Assembly: GCF_000379625.1 (NCBI RefSeq)
Contig: NZ_KB903224.1
Location: 1-64,000, forward strand
Reading direction: 5' to 3'
From: Actinomycetospora chiangmaiensis DSM 45062
GTDB lineage: Bacteria > Actinomycetota > Actinomycetes > Mycobacteriales > Pseudonocardiaceae
DNA: 64,000 nucleotides
The notes under the pieces are model-generated. The model ran no database searches and had not been told where the DNA came from. It saw only the letters and a program-made list of their open reading frames with translations. Shown piece by piece: positions 39,889 through 48,639 of this stretch; positions within the stretch are counted from its first letter, which is position 1, and each line of letters opens with the position of its first letter. A program made the position numbers and the translations under genes.

Positions 39889-41049
39889 TCAGCGGGAACC
39901 CGTCGCCAGCTCGGCCGCCTGGATGCCGGGTTCGACGTTGGAGTCGCCGTGGATCGGACCCTGTCGGTCCGACAGCGGGGTGCCGTTCCCGCCCCACTGC
40001 TGGGCGATCATCTCAGCCGCGATGGACACCGCCGTCTCCTCCGGCGTGCGGGCGCCGAGGTCGAGCCCGATCGGGCTGGACATGCGGGCGAGCTCGTCCT
40101 CGGTGACGCCGGCCTCGCGCAGCCGCTCCAACCGGTCGTGGTGGGTGCGGCGCGAACCCATCGCTCCGATGTAGCCGATCTCGGGCAGGCGCAGGGCGAC
40201 CTCGAGCAGCGGCACGTCGAACTTGGGGTCGTGGGTGAGGACGGCGAGCGCGGTGCGGCCGTCGATGCGCCCCGCCTCGGCCTCCGCGGCCAGGTAGCGG
40301 TGCGGCCACTCGACGACGACCTCGTGCGCCTCCGGGAACCGACTGGAGGTGGCGAAGACCGGGCGGGCGTCGCAGACCGTCACCCGCATCCCGAGGAAGG
40401 TGCCCATGCGGGCCACCGCGGCGGCGAAGTCGATCGCGCCGAAGACGATGAGGCGGGGCGGCGGCGCGAAGGACTCGACGAAGACCCCGAGGCCCTCGCC
40501 GCGGCGCTCGCCGTCGGTCCCGTAGGTGACGAGGGTGGTGCGCCCGGCGGCGAGCAGCCCCCGGGTGTCGTCGCGCACGGCGTCGTCGAGCCGCTCGCTG
40601 CCGAGCGTGCCCTCCGTGCGATCGGGCCAGACGACGAGGCGGCGGCCGACGCCGGGCCCGGAGACGATCGTCGCGGTGGCCACCGGCCGGTGCTCGCGGA
40701 CCGCCTCGGCGATCTCGCCGAGCTGCGGGTAGGTCTCGCGGTCGACCTGCTCGACGAACACGTCGAGGATGCCGCCGCACGTCAGCCCGACCGCGAAGGC
40801 GTCGTCGTCCGAGACCCCGTAGCGCTGCAGCGTCGCGTCCTCCCCGCGCAGCACATCGGACCCGAGCTCGTAGACCGCGCCCTCCACGCACCCGCCGGAG
40901 ACGCTGCCGACGGCCTCACCGTCGGGACCGACGAGCATGGACGCACCGGGCTGGCGGGGCGCGGACCGGAAGGTCCCGACGACGGTGGCGAGGGCGGTCG
41001 ACCGGCCCTCGGACCACCATCCCTCGAGGGTTCCCAACACGTCACGCAT
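39889..41049 (-). CDS. XdhC/CoxI-family molybdenum hydroxylase maturation factor
   Basis: XdhC/CoxI proteins bind molybdopterin and help insert sulfurated cofactor into xanthine dehydrogenase and CO dehydrogenase. This 386-aa protein has the N-terminal XdhC block (ALATVVGTFRSAPRQPGASMLVGPDGEAVGSVSGGCVEGAVYEL) and a C-terminal Rossmann XdhC_C domain (LIVFGAIDFAAAVARMGTFLGMRVTVCDARPVFA, VLTHDPKFDVPLLEVALR and YIGAMGSRRTHHDRLERL). The ATG at 41049 overlaps the CoxE stop. It probably serves the coxSLM enzyme about 30 kb away. Confidence 0.92.
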   Translation of the reverse strand: MRDVLGTLEGWWSEGRSTALATVVGTFRSAPRQPGASMLVGPDGEAVGSVSGGCVEGAVYELGSDVLRGEDATLQRYGVSDDDAFAVGLTCGGILDVFVEQVDRETYPQLGEIAEAVREHRPVATATIVSGPGVGRRLVVWPDRTEGTLGSERLDDAVRDDTRGLLAAGRTTLVTYGTDGERRGEGLGVFVESFAPPPRLIVFGAIDFAAAVARMGTFLGMRVTVCDARPVFATSSRFPEAHEVVVEWPHRYLAAEAEAGRIDGRTALAVLTHDPKFDVPLLEVALRLPEIGYIGAMGSRRTHHDRLERLREAGVTEDELARMSSPIGLDLGARTPEETAVSIAAEMIAQQWGGNGTPLSDRQGPIHGDSNVEPGIQAAELATGSR

Positions 41050-42307
41050 CGGCGAGCACCTCCGTGAGCTCCTGCAACGTGGCCAGCGAGTGTCCGGCCA
41101 GCAACCGGTCAACGTGCGGGAGGGCCGCGGCGATTCCCCCCTGCACCGGTTCGTACCCGCGCTTGCCGGCGTGCGGGTTGACCCAGACCACCGCGTGGGC
41201 GAGCCGGGCGAGACGCTGCATCTGCTCGCCGAGCAGCTCGGTGCCACCGCGCTCCCAGCCGTCGGAGAAGATCACGACGACGGCCCGCCTCGCCACGCCG
41301 CGCTGCCCCCACCGGTCGAGGAAGGCCGCGAGCACCTCGCCGAGCCGGGTGCCGCCGGACCAGTCCGGGATCGTGTTGCCGGCATCGCGCAACGCCCGTT
41401 CGGGGTCGCGTTGGCGCAGCTCCCGGGTCACGCGCGTGAGCCGGGTCCCGAGGGTGAAGGTCTCGACGGCCTGCGGGGTGCGCCGGGTGAGCACGTGCGC
41501 GAACCGCAGCAGCGCGTCGGCGTAGGGCGCCATCGAGCCCGACACGTCGAGCAGGATGACCACGCGCCGCGGGCGTTCCCGACGGTTCTTCCGGGACAGC
41601 CCGGGGATCTCCCCGGCGTGCCGCAGCGTCGCGCGCAGCGTGCGCCGCGGGTCGGGCTCGCCGCGGGGCCCGGGACGACGGCGACGGGCGCGCCGGCGGG
41701 GTGGGGTCGGCGTGAGCAGGGCGAGCATCCGGCGGATGTGCTCGCGCTCGCTGATCGTCAGCTCGGCGATGTCGCGGTCGCGCAGCACCTCCTCGCCGGA
41801 GGCGGCCACCTTGAGCTCGGGCACGTCGTCGTTGTCGTCACCCTGCCCCTGCCCCGGCGGCGGGGTGAGCGCCGCGATCGTCGCGGTCCGCGGCTTCGGC
41901 GGCGCCGGCCGTCCCATCCGCTGCTCGCGCGGGTCGGAGGAGAACCAGGCGAAGAAGGCGTGGTCGTAGCGCGCGACGTCGTCGGGGTCGCCGCACAGCG
42001 TGAGCCGCCCCGCCCAGTAGGTCGCCACCTCGCTCGCGACGTCGATCTCGCGCAGCGCCCGCAGGTAGGTCGCCGTCCGGTCGGGGGTGACGGGCACTCC
42101 GGCGTTGCGCAGCAGGCGGGTGAAGGCGACGAAGTCCCGGAGGACGGCGTCCTCGTCGGGGGCCTGGTCCTCGGGCGCGTGCCTGCCGGGCGTCGTCGTG
42201 GCGGGCGCAGCGGCCAGGCCCTCGATGATCCCACCGGCCAGCACCGCGCCGGCGTGCGCGCGGGGGGCGGGCGCGTCGCTGCTGCCGCCCCGGTCCATCG
42301 ACGTCAT
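41042..42307 (-). CDS. coxE: CoxE-like VWA protein
   Basis: The 421-aa protein ends in a VWA domain with the metal site DVSGSMAPYADAL and a later FSDGWERGGTELL. Its N-terminal half has the CoxE helical block (FTRLLRNAGVPVTPDRTATYLRALREIDV, LCGDPDDVARYDHAFFAWF) and a basic Arg-rich linker. With CoxD it is needed in Oligotropha for assembling the active site of CO dehydrogenase. It overlaps coxD by 4 bases and the XdhC gene by 8. It lacks the His-rich insertion seen in the VWA protein at 24783-26330. Confidence 0.9.
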   Translation of the reverse strand: MTSMDRGGSSDAPAPRAHAGAVLAGGIIEGLAAAPATTTPGRHAPEDQAPDEDAVLRDFVAFTRLLRNAGVPVTPDRTATYLRALREIDVASEVATYWAGRLTLCGDPDDVARYDHAFFAWFSSDPREQRMGRPAPPKPRTATIAALTPPPGQGQGDDNDDVPELKVAASGEEVLRDRDIAELTISEREHIRRMLALLTPTPPRRRARRRRPGPRGEPDPRRTLRATLRHAGEIPGLSRKNRRERPRRVVILLDVSGSMAPYADALLRFAHVLTRRTPQAVETFTLGTRLTRVTRELRQRDPERALRDAGNTIPDWSGGTRLGEVLAAFLDRWGQRGVARRAVVVIFSDGWERGGTELLGEQMQRLARLAHAVVWVNPHAGKRGYEPVQGGIAAALPHVDRLLAGHSLATLQELTEVLADA

Positions 42308-43200
42308 GAGGCGAGCAGGGCGTCCAGCGCGTCGCGGGCCCGGTCGGCGTCCTCGCGGTACTTCAGCACCGCGCCGAGCGTGGTGGTCGCCGACTCCAGG
42401 TCGAGGTGACGCGCGCCGATGAGCTCGAGCGCCGCGGCCCAGTCCAGCGACTCCGCGACACCCGGCGGCTTGAGCAGGTCCAGCCCGCGCAGCCGGTGCA
42501 CGGCCTGCGCGACCTGCTGGGCCAGCTCGTCGGAGAGCTGCGGCATGCGCGCCTTGAGGATCGCGACCTCGCGGCCGAGGTCGGGGTGCTCGAGCCAGAG
42601 GTACAGACAGCGGCGCTTGAGCGCGTCGTGCACCTCGCGGGTGCGGTTGGAGGTGAGGACGACCAGCGGCGGCGTCTCGGCGCGCACCACCCCGATCTCG
42701 GGGATGGTGACCGAGTTCTCGGCCAGCACCTCGAGCAGGAAGGCCTCGAACTCGTCGTCGGCCCGGTCGACCTCGTCGATGAGCAGCACGCTCGGCGTCG
42801 TCTGCAGCGCCTCGAGCACGGGCCGGGCGAGCAGGAAGCGGCGGTCGTAGAGGGAGGCCTCGACCGCGTCGGCGTCCAGCGCGTCCCCGGAGGCCGTGGC
42901 GGCCGCCTCCATCGTGCGCAGGTGCAGCAGCTGGCGCGGGAAGTCCCAGTCGTAGAGCGCCTGGGCCGCGTCGATGCCCTCGTGGCACTGCAGGCGCACG
43001 AGCGGCGCTCCGAGGACCTCGGCCAGCGCCTGCGCGAGTGCCGTCTTGCCCGTGCCGGGCTCCCCCTCGCAGAACAGCGGTCGCCCCATGCGCAGGGCGA
43101 GGAACGCCGCGGACGCGAGGCCCGGGTCGGCGAGGTATCCGGTGCGTTCGAGGGCGGCGGCGACGGCGTCGGGCCGGTCGAATTCGGAGGCGGCGGTCAC
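42304..43200 (-). CDS. coxD: CoxD-like MoxR AAA+ ATPase
   Basis: This 298-aa MoxR ATPase has Walker A GEPGTGKTA, Walker B VLLIDEVDRADDEFEAFLLE, the sensor LTSNRTREVHDALKRRC and a short helical lid. It is compact, with no tail, and is co-encoded with a VWA protein and XdhC, the standard CoxD-CoxE-CoxF/I set. The start is a GTG at 43200. It acts with CoxE as an assembly chaperone, using ATP hydrolysis. It is clearly paralogous to the ATPase at 23424-24695. Confidence 0.92.
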   Translation of the reverse strand: MTAASEFDRPDAVAAALERTGYLADPGLASAAFLALRMGRPLFCEGEPGTGKTALAQALAEVLGAPLVRLQCHEGIDAAQALYDWDFPRQLLHLRTMEAAATASGDALDADAVEASLYDRRFLLARPVLEALQTTPSVLLIDEVDRADDEFEAFLLEVLAENSVTIPEIGVVRAETPPLVVLTSNRTREVHDALKRRCLYLWLEHPDLGREVAILKARMPQLSDELAQQVAQAVHRLRGLDLLKPPGVAESLDWAAALELIGARHLDLESATTTLGAVLKYREDADRARDALDALLAS

Positions 43201-43693
43201 AGCCCCATCGTTCCCTACACGACCGGATAACGCTCAGGTTGCTGTGGCACACACCGCACGAGGGGCTGCTACGACCGTGACGACCACGACACCGTGACTG
43301 TAAGTCACAGGGGTGTAACACGGGAGATAACGGACTGGAAACGGGGGTTGACCTGCGAAGACGGTGACGAGGAGTCGCAGCAAGGCGCCATTGGGGTGAT
43401 CTTCGACTTTCTGAGAGGCGCTTGAAACCGCGTGTGGGCTCCGTACCGTTCACTCTCGGCCGTCAGGAAAGCGGCCATCGACCAGCCCCGAGGTCGCCGC
43501 GTCCGACGCCTGTCCAGCGGCCCCGGGTGACCCGACACGAGAGGTGCGGACCGGACAGGCCGAACGAGCAGAGGCATGGCGCGCCCCACGGGGAGTGCCC
43601 ACGGTGAGACCGCGTGGAACCGGTCCGTGATCCGTCGGGGAGCACCGACTCCCGGCCGACTGTGTCGTGGGACGCGGTGCGACGAGAGAGGTC
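43201..43693. other. long, structured leader/promoter region of rpf
   Basis: No gene is supported in these 493 bases. The half nearer coxD is relatively A/T-rich and contains the palindrome GTGACT-GTA-AGTCAC (43294-43308) and repeated TAAC motifs (near 43314 and 43327), possible sites for MtrA- or CRP-type regulators. The half nearer the rpf start can fold. For example, GCCTGTCC (43508-43515) pairs with GGACAGGC (43553-43560). Rpf genes are often preceded by a cyclic-di-AMP riboswitch, but the conserved ydaO blocks are not recognisable here. Confidence 0.5.
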
Positions 43694-44311
43694 ATGCTTC
43701 GTAGTTCCGAGAAGTCGCTGGCGCGCGCCCTCACCCGTAGGGCGGCCCAGCTGACGCTGGTCGGCGCGCTCGCGGCCACCCCGCTCGCGCTCGCCGCCGG
43801 CACGGCATCCGCCACGGATTGGGATGCCATCGCCCAGTGCGAGAGCAGTGGTAACTGGTCGACGAACTCCGGCAACGGGTTCTCCGGCGGCCTGCAGTTC
43901 ACGCCGTCGACCTGGCAGGCGTTCGGTGGGTCGGGCAGTGCCCACAACGCCAGCCGCGAGGAGCAGATCGCGGTCGCCGAGCGCGTCAAGGCCGCCCAGG
44001 GCATGAACGCCTGGCCGACCTGCTCCAAGAAGACCGGCAACACCTCGAGTTCGTCCAACTCCTGGAGCTCGAGCAGCTCGTCGAGCTCGTCCGGCTCGTC
44101 CAGCTCCTCGAAGAAGAGCACGAGCAGCGAGGCCATCAAGGCACCGACGGCCTCGGCCGTCGCCCCGGCCGGCGGCTACACCGTCGTCTCCGGCGACACC
44201 CTCAGCTCCATCGCGAGCGCCCACGGTGTCTCCTGGGAGCAGGTCGCCCAGCGCAACGGCCTCGCGGACCCCGACGTCCTCGCGGTCGGGCAGCAGCTCG
44301 CCCTGAGCTGA
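43694..44311 (+). CDS. rpf: resuscitation-promoting factor (Rpf domain plus LysM)
   Basis: The 205-aa secreted protein begins with a signal peptide ([28 protein letters not shown]). The Rpf lysozyme-like domain follows directly ([38 protein letters not shown]), with the catalytic Glu in CESSG and the paired Cys later in WPTCSK. A Ser-rich linker of about 40 residues leads to a C-terminal LysM domain ([43 protein letters not shown]) that binds peptidoglycan. It cleaves cell wall to promote regrowth from dormancy. The ATG at 43694 follows GAGAGAGGTC. Confidence 0.95.
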   Translation: MLRSSEKSLARALTRRAAQLTLVGALAATPLALAAGTASATDWDAIAQCESSGNWSTNSGNGFSGGLQFTPSTWQAFGGSGSAHNASREEQIAVAERVKAAQGMNAWPTCSKKTGNTSSSSNSWSSSSSSSSSGSSSSSKKSTSSEAIKAPTASAVAPAGGYTVVSGDTLSSIASAHGVSWEQVAQRNGLADPDVLAVGQQLALS

Positions 44312-44385
44312 TCCGCCGTACCGCCCCGACCCCCGCCGGTGCTCCGAGCACCGCCGGGGGTCGCGGTGTGTCCGGGGGGCTCCCC

Positions 44386-44580
44386 GTCGCTCTCCGGGCC
44401 CGGACGTCCTGCTGGGCTCACCGCGAGGTGGACACCAGGCATGGTCCCCGGCCCTCCGAGCTGCCCCACGTCGCTCTCGGGGCCCGGACGTCCTGCTGGG
44501 CTCACAGCGAGGTGCACGCCGGGCATGCTCCCCGACGCTCCGAGCTGCCCCACGTCACGCTCGCGGGCGGGCGTCTTCCC
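44386..44580. repeat. 84-bp tandem repeat in the rpf-moaE gap
   Basis: Units begin at 44386 and 44470 and are about 90 percent alike, with a partial third unit from 44554. A further fragment containing CCCGGACGTCCTGC and CTCACCGCGAGG lies near 44750-44780. The repeats lie in the 483-bp gap between rpf and moaE, which holds no gene that I can support. The open frames across it show only the 28-residue periodicity of the DNA. Confidence 0.75.
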
Positions 44581-44794
44581 CCGGCGCCGAGCGCAGCGGA
44601 GCGACGCCGGCTCGGCTCGTCCTGTCGCGGCCTGCCGACACCCGGCACGCAGTCGCAGTGAATCAGCGCGACAAGGCCGCTGGCCGACGTCAACTGCCCG
44701 CGACAGGTCAGCGGGCCCGAACATCACGACGTCGGGCGCGCCCTCGCGCCCGGACGTCCTGCCGGCTCACCGCGAGGCCCAGGACCCCCGGGAG

Positions 44795-45274
44795 CTACGG
44801 GCAGTTGACCCATTCCTCGGTGCCGTCGGCGAACTCCTGGCGCTTCCACACCGGGAGCTGGCGTTTCACCTCGTCGACCAGCTCGCTGCACGCGTCGAAG
44901 GCCTCGCGCCGGTGCTCGGCGGCGACGGCGCAGGCGAGGGCCACGTCACCGATCGCGAGCGGGCCGACCCGGTGCGACACGGCGATGGCCGTGACCCCGT
45001 CGAACCGGCCGGCGATCTCGGCCGCGACCTTCTCCACGACGGACCCCGCCGACGGGTGGCCCTCGTAGTCGAGCGCCCGGACGGAGCGGCCGTGGTCGTG
45101 GTCCCGGACCACGCCGGAGAACGTGACGACCGCACCGCTGCGCGGCCCGTCCACCAGGGCGGCGTGCTCGGACACGTCGAGCGGCTCCTCGCCCACGGCG
45201 GCGCGCAGCACGGCCGCGGGGTGCTCGATGGTCGAGCTCCGCCGCGCCGCGTCTCTGCCGGTCGGTGCACTCAC
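44795..45274 (-). CDS. moaE: molybdopterin synthase catalytic subunit MoaE
   Basis: MoaE is the large subunit of molybdopterin synthase, which adds two sulfurs to precursor Z with MoaD. The 159-aa protein has GAVVTFSGVVRDHDHGRSVRALDYEGH, HRVGPLAIGDVALACAVAAEHRREAFDAC and the C-terminal active-site Lys in WKRQEFADGTEEWV. The GTG at 45274 overlaps the stop of the mog gene as GTGA. No moaD is in the window, so the partner must be elsewhere. Confidence 0.94.
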   Translation of the reverse strand: MSAPTGRDAARRSSTIEHPAAVLRAAVGEEPLDVSEHAALVDGPRSGAVVTFSGVVRDHDHGRSVRALDYEGHPSAGSVVEKVAAEIAGRFDGVTAIAVSHRVGPLAIGDVALACAVAAEHRREAFDACSELVDEVKRQLPVWKRQEFADGTEEWVNCP

Positions 45275-45756
45275 GGGTGGTCCCCTCCCTGGATCTGGTC
45301 GACGGCGTGGTCGAGCACCGGCTCGAGCACGGACAGTCCGTCGCGCACCCCGCCCGGAGAGCCGGGCAGGTTCACCACCAGTGTGCGCCCCGCGACGCCG
45401 GCGACGCCGCGGGACAACATGCTGGTCGGCACCTTCTCGGCGCCGGCCCTGCGCACCGCGTCGGCGATCCCCGGCACCTCGTAGTCGAGCACGGACCGGG
45501 TGGCCTCGGGCGTGCCGTCGGTCGGGGAGATGCCGGTGCCACCCGTCGTCAGGACCACCTGCACCCGCTCCGCGACCGCCGCGCGCAGCGCCTCCGCGAC
45601 GGGCTCGCCGTCGGGGACGACCTGGGGATCGTCCGCGGTCCACCCGCGCTCGCGCAGCCAGTCGACGATCACCGGCCCGCCCCGGTCCTCGTACACCCCG
45701 GCCGACGCCCGGTTCGACGCCGTGATCACCCGCGCCCGCCGCAACGGCTCGTTCAC
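45271..45756 (-). CDS. mog: MoaB/Mog-family molybdopterin adenylyltransferase
   Basis: The 161-aa protein is a single-domain MPT-binding protein. ITASNRASAGVYEDRGGPVIVDWL opens it, LTTGGTGISPTDGTPEATRSVLDYEVPG is the signature, and NLPGSPGGVRDGL closes the active site. Mog/MoaB adenylates molybdopterin before Mo insertion. The start is a GTG at 45756, 28 bp after moaC. Which of the two names applies cannot be settled from sequence alone. Confidence 0.9.
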   Translation of the reverse strand: MNEPLRRARVITASNRASAGVYEDRGGPVIVDWLRERGWTADDPQVVPDGEPVAEALRAAVAERVQVVLTTGGTGISPTDGTPEATRSVLDYEVPGIADAVRRAGAEKVPTSMLSRGVAGVAGRTLVVNLPGSPGGVRDGLSVLEPVLDHAVDQIQGGDHP

Positions 45757-45784
45757 GGCCTGCCACCCCGTCGCTGCGCTCGCC

Positions 45785-46273
45785 TCATCGCCCCTCCGGC
45801 CTCGTCCAGACGCCGGAGCGTCCGCCTTCCTTGCGCTCGAGCCGCACCCCGTCCATGGTCGCGGCCGGGTCGAGCGCCTTGACCATGTCGTGCAGCGCGA
45901 GACCCGCGACCGACACCGCGGTCAGGGCCTCCATCTCCACCCCGGTGCGGTCGGCGCTCCGGGCGGTCGCGGTCACGTGGACCTCCGACGCGCCGACCTC
46001 GAGATCCACCGTCACGCCGGCCAGCGGGATCGGGTGGCAGAGCGGGATCAGGTCGGGCGTCCGCTTGGCACCCATGATCCCGGCGATGCGCGCCGTGGCC
46101 AGCGCGTCGCCCTTGGGCACCGTGCCGTCGCGCAGGGCCGCGCACACCTCCGCGGTGGTGCGCAGCGTCCCGCTCGCCGTGGCCACCCGTCGGGTGACCT
46201 CCTTGTCGCCGACGTCGACCATGCGCGCCGCGCCCGTCTCGTCGACGTGCGTGAGGCCGCCGGGGCCGGTCAT
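45785..46273 (-). CDS. moaC: cyclic pyranopterin monophosphate synthase MoaC
   Basis: MoaC acts early in molybdenum cofactor synthesis, with MoaA, converting the GTP-derived intermediate to cyclic pyranopterin monophosphate. This 162-aa protein has [48 protein letters not shown] and [27 protein letters not shown] with the conserved Lys and Asp residues. The ATG at 46273 overlaps the malic enzyme stop. MoaA is not in the window. Confidence 0.95.
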   Translation of the reverse strand: MTGPGGLTHVDETGAARMVDVGDKEVTRRVATASGTLRTTAEVCAALRDGTVPKGDALATARIAGIMGAKRTPDLIPLCHPIPLAGVTVDLEVGASEVHVTATARSADRTGVEMEALTAVSVAGLALHDMVKALDPAATMDGVRLERKEGGRSGVWTRPEGR

Positions 46274-47727
46274 GTCTCCTCCTTGGTGACGCCCTCGGCG
46301 GACTCGGCGCCCGCGTCGAGCGCCGCCTGCACCGACCCGAGCTCGGCGCCCTCCGCCTCGCTCACCTTCCGGACCGCCGAGGCCACCGCGGGCGACACCG
46401 TGGAGTCGAAGACGCTCGGCACGATGAACAGCGGATTGGGCTCCGCGACGACGTCCGCGATCGCGGCCGACGCCGCGAGCAGCATCGCGTCCGTGATGGT
46501 CCGGGCCTGGGCGTCGAGCAGGCCCCGGAAGATGCCGGGGAACGCCAGCACGTTGTTGATCTGGTTCGGGTAGTCCGACCGGCCGGTGGCCACCACGGCC
46601 GCGTGGTGCTGCGCGACGCCCGGGTCGATCTCCGGATCGGGGTTCGCGAGCGCGAAGACGATGGCGTCGTGGGCCATCGCCTTCACGTCCTCGGCGTGGA
46701 GCAGGTTCGGTGCCGACACCCCGATGAAGACGTCGGCCCCCGGCAGCGCGTCGTGCACGTCGCCGGTCCGCCCGTCGGCGTTGGTCTGCTCGGCGACCCA
46801 CTGCAGCGACGAGTGCAGCCCGGGCCGCTCGCGGTGGATGATCCCGTCGACGTCCACCGCGATCAGGTCGGCGGGCTGCAGGGGCAGCAGCAGCCGGATG
46901 ATCGCCGACCCGGCGGCACCCACCCCGCACACGACGATGCGGCAGTCCTCCGCGCGCTTGCCCACCACGCGCAGCGCGTTGCGCAGCGCTCCGAGCACGA
47001 CGACGGCAGTGCCGTGCTGATCGTCGTGGAAGACCGGAATGTCGAGGGTCGCGCGCAACCGCTCCTCGATCTCGAAGCAGCGGGGGGCGGCGATGTCCTC
47101 GAGGTTGATCCCGCCGTAGACCGGGGCGAGGACCTCGACGGTACGGATGATCTCCTCGGTGTCCTGCGTGTCGAGGCACACGGGCCACGCGTCGACCCCG
47201 GCGAAGCGCTTGAACAGCGCCGCCTTGCCCTCCATCACCGGCATCGCGGCGGCGGCCCCGAGGTTGCCGAGCCCCAGCACGGCGGACCCGTCGGTGACCA
47301 CCGCGACCGTGTTCCGCTTGATCGTCAGCCGCCGCGCGTCGTCCGGGCGCCGGGCGATCGCCTGGCACACCCGCGCGACGCCGGGCGTGTAGGCCCGGGA
47401 GAGGTCCTCACGGGTGCGCAGCCCGACCTTCGGCGTGACCTCGATCTTCCCGCCGAGGTGCACCAGGAACGTCCGGTCGGACACGTTGCGCACCCGCACG
47501 CCGTCGAGCGTGTCCAGCGCCTCGGTGATCTCCTCGGCGTGCCGCTCGGACAGGGCGTTGCAGCTGATGTCGACGATGATCGAGTCGGGTCGCGACTCGA
47601 CGACGTCGAACGCCGTCATCACGCCGCCGACGCGACCGACGGCCACGGCGAGGTCGCCCGCCGCGGTGGCGCTCGGCGGCGCCTCCACCCGGGCGGTGAT
47701 GGCATAGCCGGGTCCGGGGACCGCCAC
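46270..47727 (-). CDS. NAD-dependent malic enzyme with N-terminal ACT domain
   Basis: The 485-aa enzyme decarboxylates malate to pyruvate. Residues 8-75 form an ACT-like regulatory domain ([36 protein letters not shown]). The malic domain follows with [55 protein letters not shown], the metal site FEIEERL and [15 protein letters not shown], then the Rossmann fold [15 protein letters not shown] ribosome site GGAGGG precedes the GTG at 47727. It lies within a molybdenum-cofactor operon, coupled to moaC by overlap. Why it is there is not obvious. Confidence 0.93.
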   Translation of the reverse strand: MAVPGPGYAITARVEAPPSATAAGDLAVAVGRVGGVMTAFDVVESRPDSIIVDISCNALSERHAEEITEALDTLDGVRVRNVSDRTFLVHLGGKIEVTPKVGLRTREDLSRAYTPGVARVCQAIARRPDDARRLTIKRNTVAVVTDGSAVLGLGNLGAAAAMPVMEGKAALFKRFAGVDAWPVCLDTQDTEEIIRTVEVLAPVYGGINLEDIAAPRCFEIEERLRATLDIPVFHDDQHGTAVVVLGALRNALRVVGKRAEDCRIVVCGVGAAGSAIIRLLLPLQPADLIAVDVDGIIHRERPGLHSSLQWVAEQTNADGRTGDVHDALPGADVFIGVSAPNLLHAEDVKAMAHDAIVFALANPDPEIDPGVAQHHAAVVATGRSDYPNQINNVLAFPGIFRGLLDAQARTITDAMLLAASAAIADVVAEPNPLFIVPSVFDSTVSPAVASAVRKVSEAEGAELGSVQAALDAGAESAEGVTKEET

Positions 47728-47746
47728 GGTTCAGCCCTCCTGCGCA

Positions 47747-48331
47747 CTAGTCCGATGACAGCCGGGCCAGATCGGCCGGGGTGTCGACGTCGTCTCGGGT
47801 CGCGACGTCGCCGACCTCCACGGCCCGCACGTCGTCCCGCCCGGCAAGGTAGCCCCGCGCCCCGACATCGTCGTGCGCGGCGGCCGCGACGGCGGCCAGA
47901 TGGTCCCGTCCGAACACCACGGGGTGGCCCGGACGGCCGTCGTAGGCCCCCCGGACGATGCCGTCGGGCGCCGCCGCGGCCGCGACCCGGGCGAGCGCGG
48001 CGGGCCCGATGCCCGGGGTGTCGACCAGGAGCACGAGCACGGCGTCCGCGTCCGCGGGGACCACGTCGAGCCCGGCGCGCAGGGACTCCCCCATCCCCCG
48101 CTCCCACGCGTCGGCGGTGACGACGAGCGCCTCCGGGTCGGCCGCGCGGACGGCCGCGGCTGCGGCGTCGGCGGCCGCCCCCACCACGACGACCCGCGGG
48201 GCGCACCCGCCGTCGTGAAGGGCCCGCAGCGCCCGCGCCACCAGTGGCTCACCGTCGAGTTCGACGAGCGCCTTCGGCGTGCCCATCCGGCGGCCGGCCC
48301 CCGCCGCGAGCAGGAGGCCGGCGACCGTCAT
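47747..48331 (-). CDS. MocA/MobA-like molybdenum cofactor nucleotidyltransferase
   Basis: The 194-aa protein is an NTP transferase of the MobA/MocA type: VAGLLLAAGAGRRMGTPKALVELDGEPLVARAL is the nucleotide-binding signature, VLVLLVDTPGIGP the metal-binding Asp region, and GRPGHPVVFGRDHLA the substrate loop. MocA attaches CMP to molybdopterin for xanthine/CO dehydrogenase-family enzymes, which would suit coxSLM. The ATG overlaps the stop of the small upstream gene as TGATG and lies 20 bp before malic enzyme. Confidence 0.87.
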   Translation of the reverse strand: MTVAGLLLAAGAGRRMGTPKALVELDGEPLVARALRALHDGGCAPRVVVVGAAADAAAAAVRAADPEALVVTADAWERGMGESLRAGLDVVPADADAVLVLLVDTPGIGPAALARVAAAAAPDGIVRGAYDGRPGHPVVFGRDHLAAVAAAAHDDVGARGYLAGRDDVRAVEVGDVATRDDVDTPADLARLSSD

Positions 48332-48537
48332 CAGCGATTGATCTCCGTGACCGGGTGCTCGTAGCCGAGCTGGTCGGCCGGCAGCGGGAACTCGATCTCA
48401 CCGAACGGGGAGGCGGCACCCTGCGTGGGCGCCATCAGCTCCGTGATGGGGTGTCCGCCGTCGACCTGCGGCCAGCCCGGGTCCTGCCGGGGCTCGACGG
48501 CCTTCGGGGTCTGCTCACCGTCGCTCTGCGCTGCCAC
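48331..48537 (-). CDS. small protein of unknown function in the Moco operon
   Basis: This 68-aa acidic, Pro-rich protein has no family that I recognise. It contains a short internal repeat, HPITELMAP at the centre and HPVTEINR at the very end. There is no membrane segment and no cysteine. The GTG start at 48537 has GGGAGGAA upstream, and the stop overlaps the MocA-like gene start, which supports it as a real translated gene. It heads the operon and might regulate or bind the next enzyme, which is a guess. Confidence 0.7.
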   Translation of the reverse strand: MAAQSDGEQTPKAVEPRQDPGWPQVDGGHPITELMAPTQGAASPFGEIEFPLPADQLGYEHPVTEINR

Positions 48538-48639
48538 CGGTTCCTCCCTGGTCGCTCCGTGGGTCTCCAGTCTGCCGCATCCCGGCCCGACACACCGACC
48601 GGACCACCTCCGCGATCACGACCGATTAGCCTGGTAGGG

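Noticed and set aside
43400..43693. Cyclic-di-AMP (ydaO-type) riboswitch before rpf
   Set aside because: The GGGGAACC, GGGGTGAA and CCGAACCCGACAGCTAAC blocks of the family could not be found. Only generic stems are visible, so it is not annotated as a riboswitch.
44368..44661. Small protein gene across the 84-bp repeats
   Set aside because: The frame has no ribosome-binding site, and its periodicity comes from the DNA repeat. Other frames are open too, so coding is not supported.
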